Below are positions 24,388 through 32,556 of a DNA stretch of 39,120 bases, piece after piece (within the stretch, counting starts at the first letter, position 1; each line of letters opens with the position of its first letter). Location: the NCBI GenBank assembly GCA_021324435.1, contig JAJPIZ010000013.1:1-39120 (forward strand), written 5' to 3'. The DNA comes from Anaerolineae bacterium (GTDB taxonomy: Bacteria > Chloroflexota > Anaerolineae > Anaerolineales > Villigracilaceae). The notes below the pieces were generated by a model. It was not told the DNA's origin, did no database searches, and was given only the letters and a program-made list of their open reading frames with translations. The position numbers were made by a program, and so were the translations under genes.

Positions 24388-25074
24388 CTATTTCTTGTCT
24401 TCTGTGGTGTTATTCAAATCCCACCACTTGGAGAGATGCGCGTGCGGGCGATGGGGCTGGTCCGCGTAATGCGAGATGTCGTTGAAAAGCATCAGCCGGG
24501 CGCGGACCGGGTCTTTGAAATCCAAAATATTCAGGCAGGCGGGGGCCTGGTCGAGCCGGTCGCGGTAGCCGCGCACATCGAATCCGAGCAGACTGCTGAT
24601 GACGAGCCGCAGAGTTGCTTTGTGCGAAACGACCAGCACGTTTTGGTCCTTGTGACTGACGACGATCTCGCGGATGACCGGCAGGGCACGCGCCAAAACA
24701 CTGATGCCCGATTCCCCGCCCTCGGGGGCGAACGTGAACGGGTCCGATTCCCAGGCGGCGTATTCCTCCGCGTAGCGCGTTTCCACCTCCTTGCGCGTCA
24801 GGCCCTCCCAATGTCCATGGTTGATCTCGCGCAGGCCATCGGACGGGATCGGATTCAAATGATGCGGCGGCGCGAGGATGCGGGCGGTCTCCATCGTGCG
24901 ATCCAGCGGACTGGCATAGATGGCGCTGAGTTTGCTATCTGCTAATCGAATGGCGAGATGACGAACCTGATCGCGTCCTTCTTCAGACAAGTAAACGTTT
25001 TCCGCGCCGGAGAATTTATCTTCGGCGGTGAGCGGCGTCGCGCCATGACGGACGAGGTAAAGGCGGGTGGTCAT
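24388..25074 (-). CDS. Histidine phosphatase family protein (phosphoglycerate-mutase-like)
   Basis: This is a 228-residue soluble phosphatase of the branch-1 histidine phosphatase superfamily. The phospho-acceptor His10 stands in YLVRHGAT, the second catalytic part in INHGHWEGL with Glu, and the second His in VVSHKATLRL. It could be a broad-specificity phosphatase, alpha-ribazole phosphatase or mutase. The ATG at 25074 begins immediately before the first strand; the open frame upstream to 25200 shows no similarity and covers the alaS promoter region. The GAAGG before the ATG is very close. Confidence 0.87.
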   Translation of the reverse strand: MTTRLYLVRHGATPLTAEDKFSGAENVYLSEEGRDQVRHLAIRLADSKLSAIYASPLDRTMETARILAPPHHLNPIPSDGLREINHGHWEGLTRKEVETRYAEEYAAWESDPFTFAPEGGESGISVLARALPVIREIVVSHKDQNVLVVSHKATLRLVISSLLGFDVRGYRDRLDQAPACLNILDFKDPVRARLMLFNDISHYADQPHRPHAHLSKWWDLNNTTEDKK

Positions 25075-25183
25075 GCCTTCGATTGTAGCGCAAAACAAAT
25101 CCTCTCCTGGGGGATGTTTATTTCTGTGACATTCTTTTTGACGCTTCTCTAAACACCTATTCACTATTCGCTCTCTTTCATCT

Positions 25184-25192
25184 TGGTATAAT
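25184..25192 (+). promoter_or_regulatory. Extended -10 promoter of alaS
   Basis: TGGTATAAT (25184-25192) gives a perfect extended -10 element 27 bases upstream of the alaS ATG. A consensus -35 at the usual distance is missing, which is common for extended -10 promoters. A GGAG ribosome binding site (25211-25214) follows. Confidence 0.6.
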
Positions 25193-25219
25193 TCCCCCAC
25201 TTCATCTTGTGGAGAACGA

Positions 25220-28003
25220 ATGAAAAAACTTACCGGCGCGGAAATCCGCCAGACCTACATAGACTTCTTCGTCGAGCACGGACACACGGCTGTGCCGTCA
25301 TCGTCGCTTGTGCCGGGCGGGGATTCCACCCTGTTGTTCACCAACTCCGGCATGGTGCAGTTCAAGGACGTGTTCCTCGGCACGGATAAGCGCGCCTACA
25401 AACGCGCCGTTGATTCCCAAAAGTGTATGCGTGTGGCGGGCAAGCACAACGACCTCGACGACGTGGGCCGCGACGACACACATCACACGTTCTTCGAGAT
25501 GCTCGGCAACTGGTCCTTCGGCGATTACTACAAAAAGGAAGCCATCCAATGGGCCTGGCAATTGCTCACTGAAGTATGGGGTTTGCCGAAAGAACGACTC
25601 TACGCCACGGTCTTCAAAGACGATAAAGGCGACATCCCCACCGATGAAGAAGCCGCGAGCAACTGGCTCAAACAACCCGGCTTCAAATCCGATCATCTTT
25701 TTTATTCGGGCCGCAAAGATAACTTTTGGGAAATGGCCGACACAGGCCCCTGCGGTCCGTGCTCTGAGATTCATTTCGACCTGCATCCCTCGGACGAGAA
25801 AGTCACCAAAGAAGTATTGGATAGCGACCGCTTCGTCGAATTGTGGAACCTCGTCTTCATGCAATACAATCGCCTCGGTCCCGACACCCTCGAGCCGCTT
25901 CCCGCCACACACGTGGACACCGGCATGGGCTTTGAGCGTTTGGTCTCGATTTTGCAAGGCGTTGACTCAAATTACAAGACCGATCTCTTCGCCAAATCGC
26001 TGGATGTTCTTCGCTCGCTTACCGGTCATACCGAAAAAGAAATGCTGGCGGATTTCACACCCTATCGCGTCATTTGCGACCACGCGCGTTCCGCCGCCTT
26101 CCTGATTGCGGATGGGGTTGTGCCCGGCAATGTGGGCCGCAACTATGTGGCGCGCATGATCATCCGCCGCGCGGCGCGCTTCGGCGCCAAGCTTGGACTC
26201 AAAGAACCGTTCCTTGCCAAAGTTGCCGAGGCTGTGATCGAGACGTATGGCGGCTTTTATACCGAACTTGTCAAAAACCGGCCCGCCATTCTGGATAACT
26301 TAACTCGCGAAGAAATCCGCTTCGCGCGGACCGTTGAAACGGGCACCGCACAATTGGAGAATCTACTCTCAGACGTGCGCAAACAAAAAAAGACCGTGCT
26401 CGACGGGCGTCGCGCCTTCGATCTTTACGCGACCTACGGTCTGCCCTTTGAAATCTCGCGCGACATCGCGCGCGAACAGGGCCTCGAAGTGGATGAAACC
26501 GGTTTCAACACCGCGAAAGATGAACACAGCCTCGCCTCCGGCGGCGGAAAGGCCATGGGCAAACTCGGCGGCGAAGACGCGGAATTCTTTGCCGGCATCC
26601 TGAAGGACTTGCAGAAGAAAAAGAAACTCGGCGAACATGGCGTGGAATACGATCCTTACACCAGTCCGCGCGTCGAAGGCGAAGTCTTGGCGTTGGTTGT
26701 GAATGGACAGTCTGTTGACTCCGCTTCGTTCGGCGATCAAGTCGAGGTCATTTTGCCAAAGACCGGTTTTTACATCGAATCCGGCGGGCAGATTGATGAT
26801 ACGGGTTACATAAAATCTCTCCCCCTGAATTCGAAGAATTCGAGGAGAGCCGGAGGGGGACAGGGCTGGGAGATCGAAGTCACCGCCATGCGCCGCCCCT
26901 CGGCAGGCGTCATCGTCCACATCGGCGAAGTGATTTCGGGTCAGCCGAAAGTCGGCGATAAATGTCTGGCTGAAGTGGACTTGGAACGCCGCCATGACAT
27001 CATGCGCAATCACACGGCCACGCATCTTCTTCATGCCGCGTTACGTCAAGTGCTGGGCGAACATGCGCGTCAGGCAGGCTCGCTGGTCGCGCCGGATCGT
27101 TTGCGTTTCGACTTCAACCATCCCGAAGCAATGACTCCGGAACAGATCGAGCGCGTGGAGAAAATCGTCAACGTGGCGATCGCGGCCGATATGACGGTCA
27201 CACCCAAACTGAAGTCCCGCGAAGACGCGATTGCCGAGGGCGCGATGGCGCTCTTCGGCGAGAAATATGGTGAGACCGTCCGCACGATCAGCATCATCCC
27301 GGCAGGTGCCGAACTCATTGACGAATCGGCGGTCGAACATCCCACCGCGCTCGTGGAACAACAACCCAAATTCTCATATGAACTGTGCGGCGGCACGCAT
27401 CTTGATCGGACCTCGGATGTCGGCGCGTTTATCATCGTCAGCGAGGGTTCGGCCGCGGCGGGCGTGCGTCGCATCGAAGCCGTCACAGGCCGCGGCGCGT
27501 ACGAGTTGATTGCGCGCCGCCTCAAGGCGTTGAAACAGGCGGCTGGCGCGCTGAAGTCTTCGGTCGAGGAAGTTCCGCAGAAAGTCGAATCCCTGCAGGA
27601 TGAAATCGAAGACTTGAAAAAGCAATTGGCTGAAATGCGAAGTGAGATTGCTCATTCCAGGTTCAGCGGTCAAATCGAGAATGTTCAAAAAGTAAAAGAT
27701 ATCAATGTATTGGCAATCGAAGTGCCGAATGCAGATGCCGATACATTACGCACACTTGCCGATAAATTCCGTGAGAAATATCCCAGGAATGGCGCCGCGC
27801 TTCTAGCGAGCGGGACAACCCTCATCGCCGTGGTGACCGAAGACCTGGTCAAGCGCGGACTCAAAGCGGGCGACCTCATCACTGCCATCGGCGGCCGCGG
27901 CGGCGGACGCCCCAACCTGGCGCAGGGCAGTCTGCCGGATGGTCTAAAGGTCAGTGAGGCGTTGAATAAAACCGCGAAAGCCGTGGAAGAGAAGTTGAAG
28001 TAA
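25220..28003 (+). CDS. alaS: Alanyl-tRNA synthetase
   Basis: This enzyme charges tRNA-Ala and edits Ser/Gly mischarging in the cytosol. The 927-residue protein has the class II catalytic core with FTNSGMVQFKDVFLG and the CMRVAGKHNDLDDVG segment, and the editing domain zinc site His598, His602, Cys723 and His727 (NHTATH and CGGTH). A coiled linker (about 775-815) and the DHHA1 C-Ala domain with RGGGRPNLAQG follow. It is about 50 residues longer than the E. coli enzyme. Part of the excess is a Gly/Ser/Arg-rich insertion at about 532-549, encoded by a repeat-like palindromic DNA segment. A strong terminator follows the stop. Confidence 0.97.
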   Translation: MKKLTGAEIRQTYIDFFVEHGHTAVPSSSLVPGGDSTLLFTNSGMVQFKDVFLGTDKRAYKRAVDSQKCMRVAGKHNDLDDVGRDDTHHTFFEMLGNWSFGDYYKKEAIQWAWQLLTEVWGLPKERLYATVFKDDKGDIPTDEEAASNWLKQPGFKSDHLFYSGRKDNFWEMADTGPCGPCSEIHFDLHPSDEKVTKEVLDSDRFVELWNLVFMQYNRLGPDTLEPLPATHVDTGMGFERLVSILQGVDSNYKTDLFAKSLDVLRSLTGHTEKEMLADFTPYRVICDHARSAAFLIADGVVPGNVGRNYVARMIIRRAARFGAKLGLKEPFLAKVAEAVIETYGGFYTELVKNRPAILDNLTREEIRFARTVETGTAQLENLLSDVRKQKKTVLDGRRAFDLYATYGLPFEISRDIAREQGLEVDETGFNTAKDEHSLASGGGKAMGKLGGEDAEFFAGILKDLQKKKKLGEHGVEYDPYTSPRVEGEVLALVVNGQSVDSASFGDQVEVILPKTGFYIESGGQIDDTGYIKSLPLNSKNSRRAGGGQGWEIEVTAMRRPSAGVIVHIGEVISGQPKVGDKCLAEVDLERRHDIMRNHTATHLLHAALRQVLGEHARQAGSLVAPDRLRFDFNHPEAMTPEQIERVEKIVNVAIAADMTVTPKLKSREDAIAEGAMALFGEKYGETVRTISIIPAGAELIDESAVEHPTALVEQQPKFSYELCGGTHLDRTSDVGAFIIVSEGSAAAGVRRIEAVTGRGAYELIARRLKALKQAAGALKSSVEEVPQKVESLQDEIEDLKKQLAEMRSEIAHSRFSGQIENVQKVKDINVLAIEVPNADADTLRTLADKFREKYPRNGAALLASGTTLIAVVTEDLVKRGLKAGDLITAIGGRGGGRPNLAQGSLPDGLKVSEALNKTAKAVEEKLK
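26813..26866. repeat. Palindromic repeat-like insert within alaS
   Basis: The segment contains CCCCCT (26821-26826) opposed by AGGGGG (26854-26859) and two GAATTC copies (26827-26832 and 26836-26841). It is in frame and encodes about 18 residues that are not expected between the DTGYI strand and the EIEVTAMRRP strand of the AlaRS family. The shape recalls palindromic elements that insert in genes. Confidence 0.6.
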
Positions 28004-28044
28004 GAGCGATATCACGTTACCGCTGCGATATTTTTAGAATGACC

Positions 28045-28081
28045 CGCCAAAGCCATTCGGTGGATGGCTTTGGCGTTTTTT
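28045..28081 (+). terminator. Intrinsic terminator of alaS
   Basis: A perfect 12-bp stem (28045-28056 with 28064-28075) with a 7-nt loop is followed by TTTTTT. A second inverted repeat, AATGACCCGC (28038-28047) and GCGGGTCATT (28090-28099), brackets it and partly competes for the same bases. Confidence 0.92.
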
Positions 28082-28099
28082 ATATCTGAGCGGGTCATT

Positions 28100-28307
28100 G
28101 AAGACGCATTCATAAAAATCGAGATTAAGTCCCTTTGGATGTCAATCAAAATTCAGCGGCGCTCTGATGTCGGTATCTTCGAGTCTGCGTTCATATCCGA
28201 GTGCACTATTCGCTCAGTGGAACGTTAGAAAATGATTAGGCTGATGCGTTTATCCCTCTCCGATGAAGAAAGGATGATTTATGATTGCCGACCAAAAGGA
28301 GAACGAT
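28100..28307 (+). other. Intergenic region with no recognised feature
   Basis: Between the alaS terminator and the lipoprotein start I see no gene or RNA. The last bases hold the strong AAAGGAGAACGAT ribosome binding site of the lipoprotein gene (GGAG around 28299). A promoter for that gene should lie here, but I cannot assign one. Confidence 0.6.
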
Positions 28308-28799
28308 ATGTCGCGCTTCTATAGATTTACTTTTCTGTCGGTCTTGATTCTTGCGAGCTTCGCTTGTAGTTTGATCACCAAGCCGATTGACCAGGCCAAG
28401 GGTCTTGCGTCAACCGCGGAAGCGATGGCGTCGTCCATGCCCACGGGCATGCCCTCCGGCATCCCCAATATCCCCGGCCTTCCGAATGTTGGAGATTATC
28501 TGAATCCTGCCGGCCAGCCGGTCAGCGAATGGAATAACATCCCGATCATGACACAGGCTAGCGCGGGGCAGGAGTTCAACAAGAACACATACAGTTTCAA
28601 AGCCAGCGGCATCACTGAAACGGATGTGCAAACTTTTTATAACGATAAACTCAAAGCCCTTGGCTGGTCGTCCGCGTTTGGCTTTCAGGGCGGAGGGCAG
28701 GGCGGCATCATGCTCTTTACCAAGGATAATCAAGCGCTTTCCATAACCATTACCACCGACGAAAATAAGAATGTGGTTGTGATTCTTCTGCTTCAATAA
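28308..28799 (+). CDS. Small lipoprotein of unknown function
   Basis: This is a 163-residue lipoprotein. The signal peptide ends in a lipobox with Cys20 (LASFAC), followed by a Met/Pro/Gly-rich low-complexity linker (about 38-65). The C-terminal domain (about 80-163) has the pattern of small lipoprotein domains with a TETDVQTFYNDKLKALGW segment followed by strands ending in ITITTDENKNVVVILLL. The start at 28308 follows GGAGAACGAT; an upstream in-frame ATG at 28281 would bury the signal peptide. The gene is flanked by terminators, so it is monocistronic. Confidence 0.8.
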   Translation: MSRFYRFTFLSVLILASFACSLITKPIDQAKGLASTAEAMASSMPTGMPSGIPNIPGLPNVGDYLNPAGQPVSEWNNIPIMTQASAGQEFNKNTYSFKASGITETDVQTFYNDKLKALGWSSAFGFQGGGQGGIMLFTKDNQALSITITTDENKNVVVILLLQ

Positions 28800-28823
28800 G
28801 ATCCCAATCCGAGAGAAACATCG

Positions 28824-28856
28824 CCTGACCCGTTTTCCAAAACGGGTCAGGTCTTT
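28824..28856 (+). terminator. Intrinsic terminator of the small lipoprotein gene
   Basis: A perfect 13-bp stem (28824-28836 with 28839-28851) with a 2-nt loop is followed by TCTTTT. It ends directly before the -10-like TATAAT of the next gene. Confidence 0.88.
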
Positions 28857-28862
28857 TATAAT
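28857..28862 (+). promoter_or_regulatory. TATAAT box, possible leaderless promoter
   Basis: A perfect TATAAT lies only eight bases before the ATG at 28871, so transcription would begin at or next to the start codon. No ribosome binding site is seen, which fits leaderless initiation. The -35 region would fall within the preceding terminator and is not consensus. Confidence 0.4.
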
Positions 28863-28870
28863 GGGTATGG

Positions 28871-30358
28871 ATGAAGACCCAGATCATTTCCCTCGAATCG
28901 CATGACGATTTGATTTCCGTGCGCGACCGCATGTCGTGGGCCAAGTCGCCGCGCATTTTGCTGGTGTGGCCGAAGTATGAAAAGGTCGCGCTTCGGCCTG
29001 TGGATTTGCGCGTGCTTCAGCATCATGCTCATGATCTCGGCGCGGATTTGGGACTGGTCACGCACATCCCAAATGTGAAGCGCGACGCGCGCGGATTCGG
29101 AATCCCGGTCTTTGACTCGACCGCCTCGGCTCAACGCGACCCGTGGCCGGAGCGCCGGTCAACGAAGCGACGCGACCCTCAAGCCGCGCGGCCCGATCTG
29201 CGCGCCATGCGAGAGACAACGCGCTTTGAGGAGGCGGGATGGAAGTCCAACTCCGCGGCGCGGATTGGATTCTTCGCGGCGGGCGTGCTGGCCGTTTTAA
29301 CGGTGGCCGCTCTGTTCGTCCCGCGCGCCGCGATTAAATTGACGCCGATTTCGCAGGAACAACGCGTCACAATTCCTGTCACCGCGGGCGAATCTATTGA
29401 ATCAGTTTCGATCACAGGAAATGTGCCGACGCACGAAATCAAGTTCACTGTGGCGGGCACGCAGTCTGCGACGATCGTTTCGCAAGCCTCGGTGCCGCAG
29501 GATAAAGCCAAGGGCGTGGCGCGTTTCAAGAGTCTCACACAAGCGCCTGTGACGATTCCCGCCGGGACGGTGATCTACAGCGCCGGGCCGACGACGGTGC
29601 GCTTTGTGACAGTGAACGAAACGCACCTCGAGGGCAAGATCAATTCGACTGTCGAGGTGCCTATCATCGCAGTGGAAGGAGGCGAGAGCGGCAACTTGCC
29701 TGCCAACGCGATTCAAGCCGTGGAGGGCAATCTTGGTTTATCTGTTTCCGTGACCAATCCACAGCCAACGACCGGTGGGACAAGCGTCATGGCGGTCGCG
29801 CCGTCGGAGGGCGATCGCCAGCGTGTGCGTGATGTATTACTGCCTCTGCTTCAATCTCAAGCGCAGAAACAGGCGATGAGTGTGATTGGCTCGAACGATA
29901 TTTTGCTGGTCAATACATTGAAGATGGGGCAGGTGCTGGAAGAAACATACGACCCGCCCGCGGGAGGAGCAGGACTGTTGTTGAAATTGACCATGCGCGT
30001 CGAATTCAGCGCACAATACATGCAAGCCAGCGATTTGAGACGACTGGCCGAGACTACGTTGAATGCTTCCGTCCCCGAAGGCTTTCTGGCCTTGCCCGAT
30101 ACGTTGAAATTCACAATGCTCGGCGCGCCAGTGCTGGACGGATCAGGCGCGTCGCATTTTGATTTGCAAGTCGAGCGCGGATTGCAGCGCGAAATCAACG
30201 CACAACGCGCCAACGCGCTCGTGCGCGGACTTTCTCCGCAGGCCGCGGCGCATGTCCTGCTCTCCGAACTGCCGCTGGAGAAATCGCCGGAGATTGATCT
30301 GAGTCCCTCATGGTGGCCGTGGATGCCGTTGATACCGTTCCGAATCACCATTCAATAA
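28871..30358 (+). CDS. Baseplate-J-like domain membrane protein
   Basis: This 495-residue protein has an N-terminal soluble part (1-110) that begins with a WAKSPRILLVWP strand, a disordered Arg-rich stretch (about 92-125), one membrane segment (about 132-152), and a large external beta-rich domain. The stretch KGVARFKSLTQAPVTIPAGTVI...VRFVTV and the later GGESGNLPANAIQAVEG resemble gp47/baseplate-J type repeats found in many Chloroflexota membrane proteins. No phage genes are nearby, so a cellular role such as envelope structure is likelier than a tail baseplate. It is the first gene upstream of ruvX and mltG on the same strand. Confidence 0.78.
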   Translation: MKTQIISLESHDDLISVRDRMSWAKSPRILLVWPKYEKVALRPVDLRVLQHHAHDLGADLGLVTHIPNVKRDARGFGIPVFDSTASAQRDPWPERRSTKRRDPQAARPDLRAMRETTRFEEAGWKSNSAARIGFFAAGVLAVLTVAALFVPRAAIKLTPISQEQRVTIPVTAGESIESVSITGNVPTHEIKFTVAGTQSATIVSQASVPQDKAKGVARFKSLTQAPVTIPAGTVIYSAGPTTVRFVTVNETHLEGKINSTVEVPIIAVEGGESGNLPANAIQAVEGNLGLSVSVTNPQPTTGGTSVMAVAPSEGDRQRVRDVLLPLLQSQAQKQAMSVIGSNDILLVNTLKMGQVLEETYDPPAGGAGLLLKLTMRVEFSAQYMQASDLRRLAETTLNASVPEGFLALPDTLKFTMLGAPVLDGSGASHFDLQVERGLQREINAQRANALVRGLSPQAAAHVLLSELPLEKSPEIDLSPSWWPWMPLIPFRITIQ

Positions 30359-30373
30359 CATTTATTTTTGAAC

Positions 30374-30427
30374 CGCAAAGATCGCGAAGACCGCGAATGA
30401 AAACAAAACAACTTGGCGGTCTTTGCG
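30374..30427. repeat. Imperfect inverted repeat between genes
   Basis: A 16-bp arm (30374-30389) pairs with 30412-30427 with two mismatches. Both arms carry CGCAAAG/CTTTGCG. The structure resembles the element at 11481-11560 and fills most of the 101-base gap before ruvX. Confidence 0.6.
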
Positions 30428-30459
30428 TGCTTAGCAGTTCGCAATCCCTTTGGAACAAA

Positions 30460-30897
30460 ATGAAAATTCTTGCAGTTGACCACGGTGAAAAAAGAATCGG
30501 CCTGGCTATTTCTGATTCAACTGGAACTATTGCCAGCCCATTGAAAGTGGTTGAGCATATTTCCCGCGCCTTGGACGCCGCGCAGGTCGCGGCCATCGCC
30601 GCGGAAAACAGCGCGGAGCGGATCGTCATTGGTCAATCGTTCGATGAAGAAGGTCATCCCAATCTGGCAGGACGGCGCGCGGCGCGGTTTGCGGAGGCGC
30701 TCAAAACGCAAACGCAAATTCCAGTCGAGATGTGGGACGAATCCCTCAGCACTCACGATGCCCGCGCGGCGCGCATCGAACTGGGTGTCTCGCGCAAAAA
30801 ACGCTCCGGCCATCTCGATGAACTCGCCGCGCAGATGATCCTGCAATCTTACCTGGATGCTCATCGCCAATCGAAAATCGTAAATCGCAAATCGTAA
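30460..30897 (+). CDS. ruvX: RuvX/YqgF family Holliday-junction resolvase
   Basis: This is a 145-residue RNase-H-fold nuclease that in other bacteria acts on pre-16S rRNA 5' ends and on Holliday junctions. The first catalytic Asp7 is in ILAVDHGEKRIG, with further acidic residues in MWDESLSTHDARAARIELG and the final HLDELAAQMILQSYLD helix. The ATG at 30460 is chosen because family proteins begin here; upstream in-frame codons lie in an inverted repeat. TGGAAC is a weak ribosome binding site. The mltG gene starts eight bases later, a known neighbourhood (yqgF-mltG). Confidence 0.93.
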   Translation: MKILAVDHGEKRIGLAISDSTGTIASPLKVVEHISRALDAAQVAAIAAENSAERIVIGQSFDEEGHPNLAGRRAARFAEALKTQTQIPVEMWDESLSTHDARAARIELGVSRKKRSGHLDELAAQMILQSYLDAHRQSKIVNRKS

Positions 30898-30905
30898 ATT
30901 GAATC

Positions 30906-32009
30906 ATGCGTCGTTTCCTTCTCATTCTTATCCTCATTGCTGTGTTCGTTTGCCTTGTTCTCTTCGCGTTCGTTTTTCCTTCATTGTCCGCGAACAAGTA
31001 TGGGCCGCCCGCGCCCTCCCTCAGTTTTTTACAGGCGGTTCAATACTCCGCCAAACTCATTTGGTATGATGGGCTGTTGATTCATCCCCTCGATCCGTCC
31101 GCGGCGGAGCAGTCTTTCACAGTTCAACAAAACGAGCCTATCAACTCGATTGCCAATCGTCTTGCCGAGGCGCGGCTGATTGTGGACGCCTCGGCCTTCC
31201 GCGATTATCTCGTGTACACCGGCCTCGACAAGACCATTCATGCTGGCGAGTATAAACTCAGCGCGGCCATGTCCATCGTGGACATCGCGCACAAAATGCA
31301 GGATGCCACGCCCGCAGATGTGACCTTTGTGATTTTGCCTGGCTGGCGGATCGAGGAGATCGCCGCCGCGCTCCCGACCTCCGGACTGGACATTACGCCG
31401 GAATCTTTTATCGCTATTGCCTCCAGCCCGCATCCCGGCTTCGACTTTGTGGCGGGCGCGCCTTCAATGGAGGGCTTTCTCTACCCCGACACATACAATG
31501 TTCCGCGCGCTGTGATGGTGGATCAATTCGTCGCGGGGCTTGTTCGTAATTTCGGTTTGCATCTCAGCACGGACCTGAAGGAGGGGTTTAGTCGTCAGGG
31601 CTTGACCGTTTATCAGGCCGTGACTCTGGCCTCCATCGTCGAGCGCGAGGCGATTCATGCAGAGGAAGCTCCGTTGATCGCCTCGGTCTATTTGAATCGT
31701 TTCAAGATTGGCATGAAACTGGATGCAGATCCGACCGTTCAATATGCGCTCGGCTTCGATCCAGATCAACAGACCTGGTGGACCAGCCCGCTCAGCCTCG
31801 ACGATCTTCAAATTGATTCAGCATATAACACGTATCGAATTGACGGCCTGCCGCCCACGCCGATAGACAACCCCGGGTTGAGTTCATTGCGGGCGGTGGC
31901 CTTTCCCGCCAAGACAGACTATTATTATTTTCAAGCGCGTTGCGACGGCTCCGGCTATCACGATTTCGTGCAGACCTTTGATGAGCAACTTCAGAATATG
32001 TGCCCATAA
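30906..32009 (+). CDS. mltG: Endolytic murein transglycosylase MltG
   Basis: This membrane-anchored lytic transglycosylase cuts nascent glycan strands and helps terminate peptidoglycan synthesis. The 367-residue protein has one N-terminal membrane segment (about 4-25), a LysM-like subdomain (about 70-130) and the YceG catalytic domain with the EGFLYPDTY signature (189-197). The catalytic Glu246 lies in LASIVEREA, followed by VYLNRF and the YNTYRIDGLPPTPI motif. It follows ruvX with an eight-base gap and is closed by a bidirectional terminator. Confidence 0.95.
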   Translation: MRRFLLILILIAVFVCLVLFAFVFPSLSANKYGPPAPSLSFLQAVQYSAKLIWYDGLLIHPLDPSAAEQSFTVQQNEPINSIANRLAEARLIVDASAFRDYLVYTGLDKTIHAGEYKLSAAMSIVDIAHKMQDATPADVTFVILPGWRIEEIAAALPTSGLDITPESFIAIASSPHPGFDFVAGAPSMEGFLYPDTYNVPRAVMVDQFVAGLVRNFGLHLSTDLKEGFSRQGLTVYQAVTLASIVEREAIHAEEAPLIASVYLNRFKIGMKLDADPTVQYALGFDPDQQTWWTSPLSLDDLQIDSAYNTYRIDGLPPTPIDNPGLSSLRAVAFPAKTDYYYFQARCDGSGYHDFVQTFDEQLQNMCP

Positions 32010-32010
32010 G

Positions 32011-32039
32011 AAAAGCCGTCCCTGATCGGGGCGGCTTTT
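32011..32039. terminator. Bidirectional terminator between mltG and a membrane protein gene
   Basis: A 12-bp stem with one G-U wobble (32011-32022 with 32028-32039) with a 5-nt loop has A4 and T4 on its ends. It lies between two convergent stop codons. Confidence 0.88.
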
Positions 32040-32042
32040 GAT

Positions 32043-32537
32043 TCATGCCGTTTTCTCTTTTCCTCGGAATATGGCTTGAATGGCCGCGCCTAATGCGGTT
32101 AACAATGTCAGCGGCGTGACGATGAACCAACCCAGATAAGGAGTCAGCCCGGCGAGCAGGAGCAGGATACTGCCGCGCGTCACGGAATTGATCCCATTCT
32201 GCCCGATACGAATACCAAGGACGTTGCTCAACGCGGCCAGCCCAAGAACGGTAAACAGACCTACGGCCAGCAAAATCAGCAAAGCGAGCAGGCCGAGGAT
32301 CCCGGCTACGATCCCGCCGCCGGCTTGTTGGGCAAGCCAGATGATGCCTGCGACTAGGACGAACGCGAACAAATCGTTAACCAGGCCCAACAACAGCGAA
32401 CGGCCCAGCGAGGTCTCCAGCGCGGCGCGCGTCCGTGCGACGGGAACGGGCAGGAGCAGGTTAACGATGATGAAGACCGAGATCAACCCCGCGCCGCCGA
32501 TCACGATAAGCAAGAGCAAACCGAATACGTTTTCCAT
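32043..32537 (-). CDS. Four-segment membrane protein of unknown function
   Basis: This is a 164-residue integral membrane protein with hydrophobic segments at about 3-28, 48-68, 73-100 and 125-155. A positively charged loop (RTRAALETSLGRS) lies after the first. The start at 32537 is preceded by AAAAGGAG. I do not recognise the family with certainty; similar proteins are paired with bactofilin-type proteins in other bacteria, but none is encoded here. It is the last gene of the ECF-sigma operon, 19 bases after the glycosidase-like gene. Confidence 0.78.
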   Translation of the reverse strand: MENVFGLLLLIVIGGAGLISVFIIVNLLLPVPVARTRAALETSLGRSLLLGLVNDLFAFVLVAGIIWLAQQAGGGIVAGILGLLALLILLAVGLFTVLGLAALSNVLGIRIGQNGINSVTRGSILLLLAGLTPYLGWFIVTPLTLLTALGAAIQAIFRGKEKTA

Positions 32538-32556
32538 TTTTTCTCCTTTTGTACGA

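Noticed and set aside
28871-30358. Phage baseplate gene as evidence for a prophage
   Set aside because: Only the J-like domain is shared; there is a membrane segment and no other phage gene, integrase or attachment site nearby.
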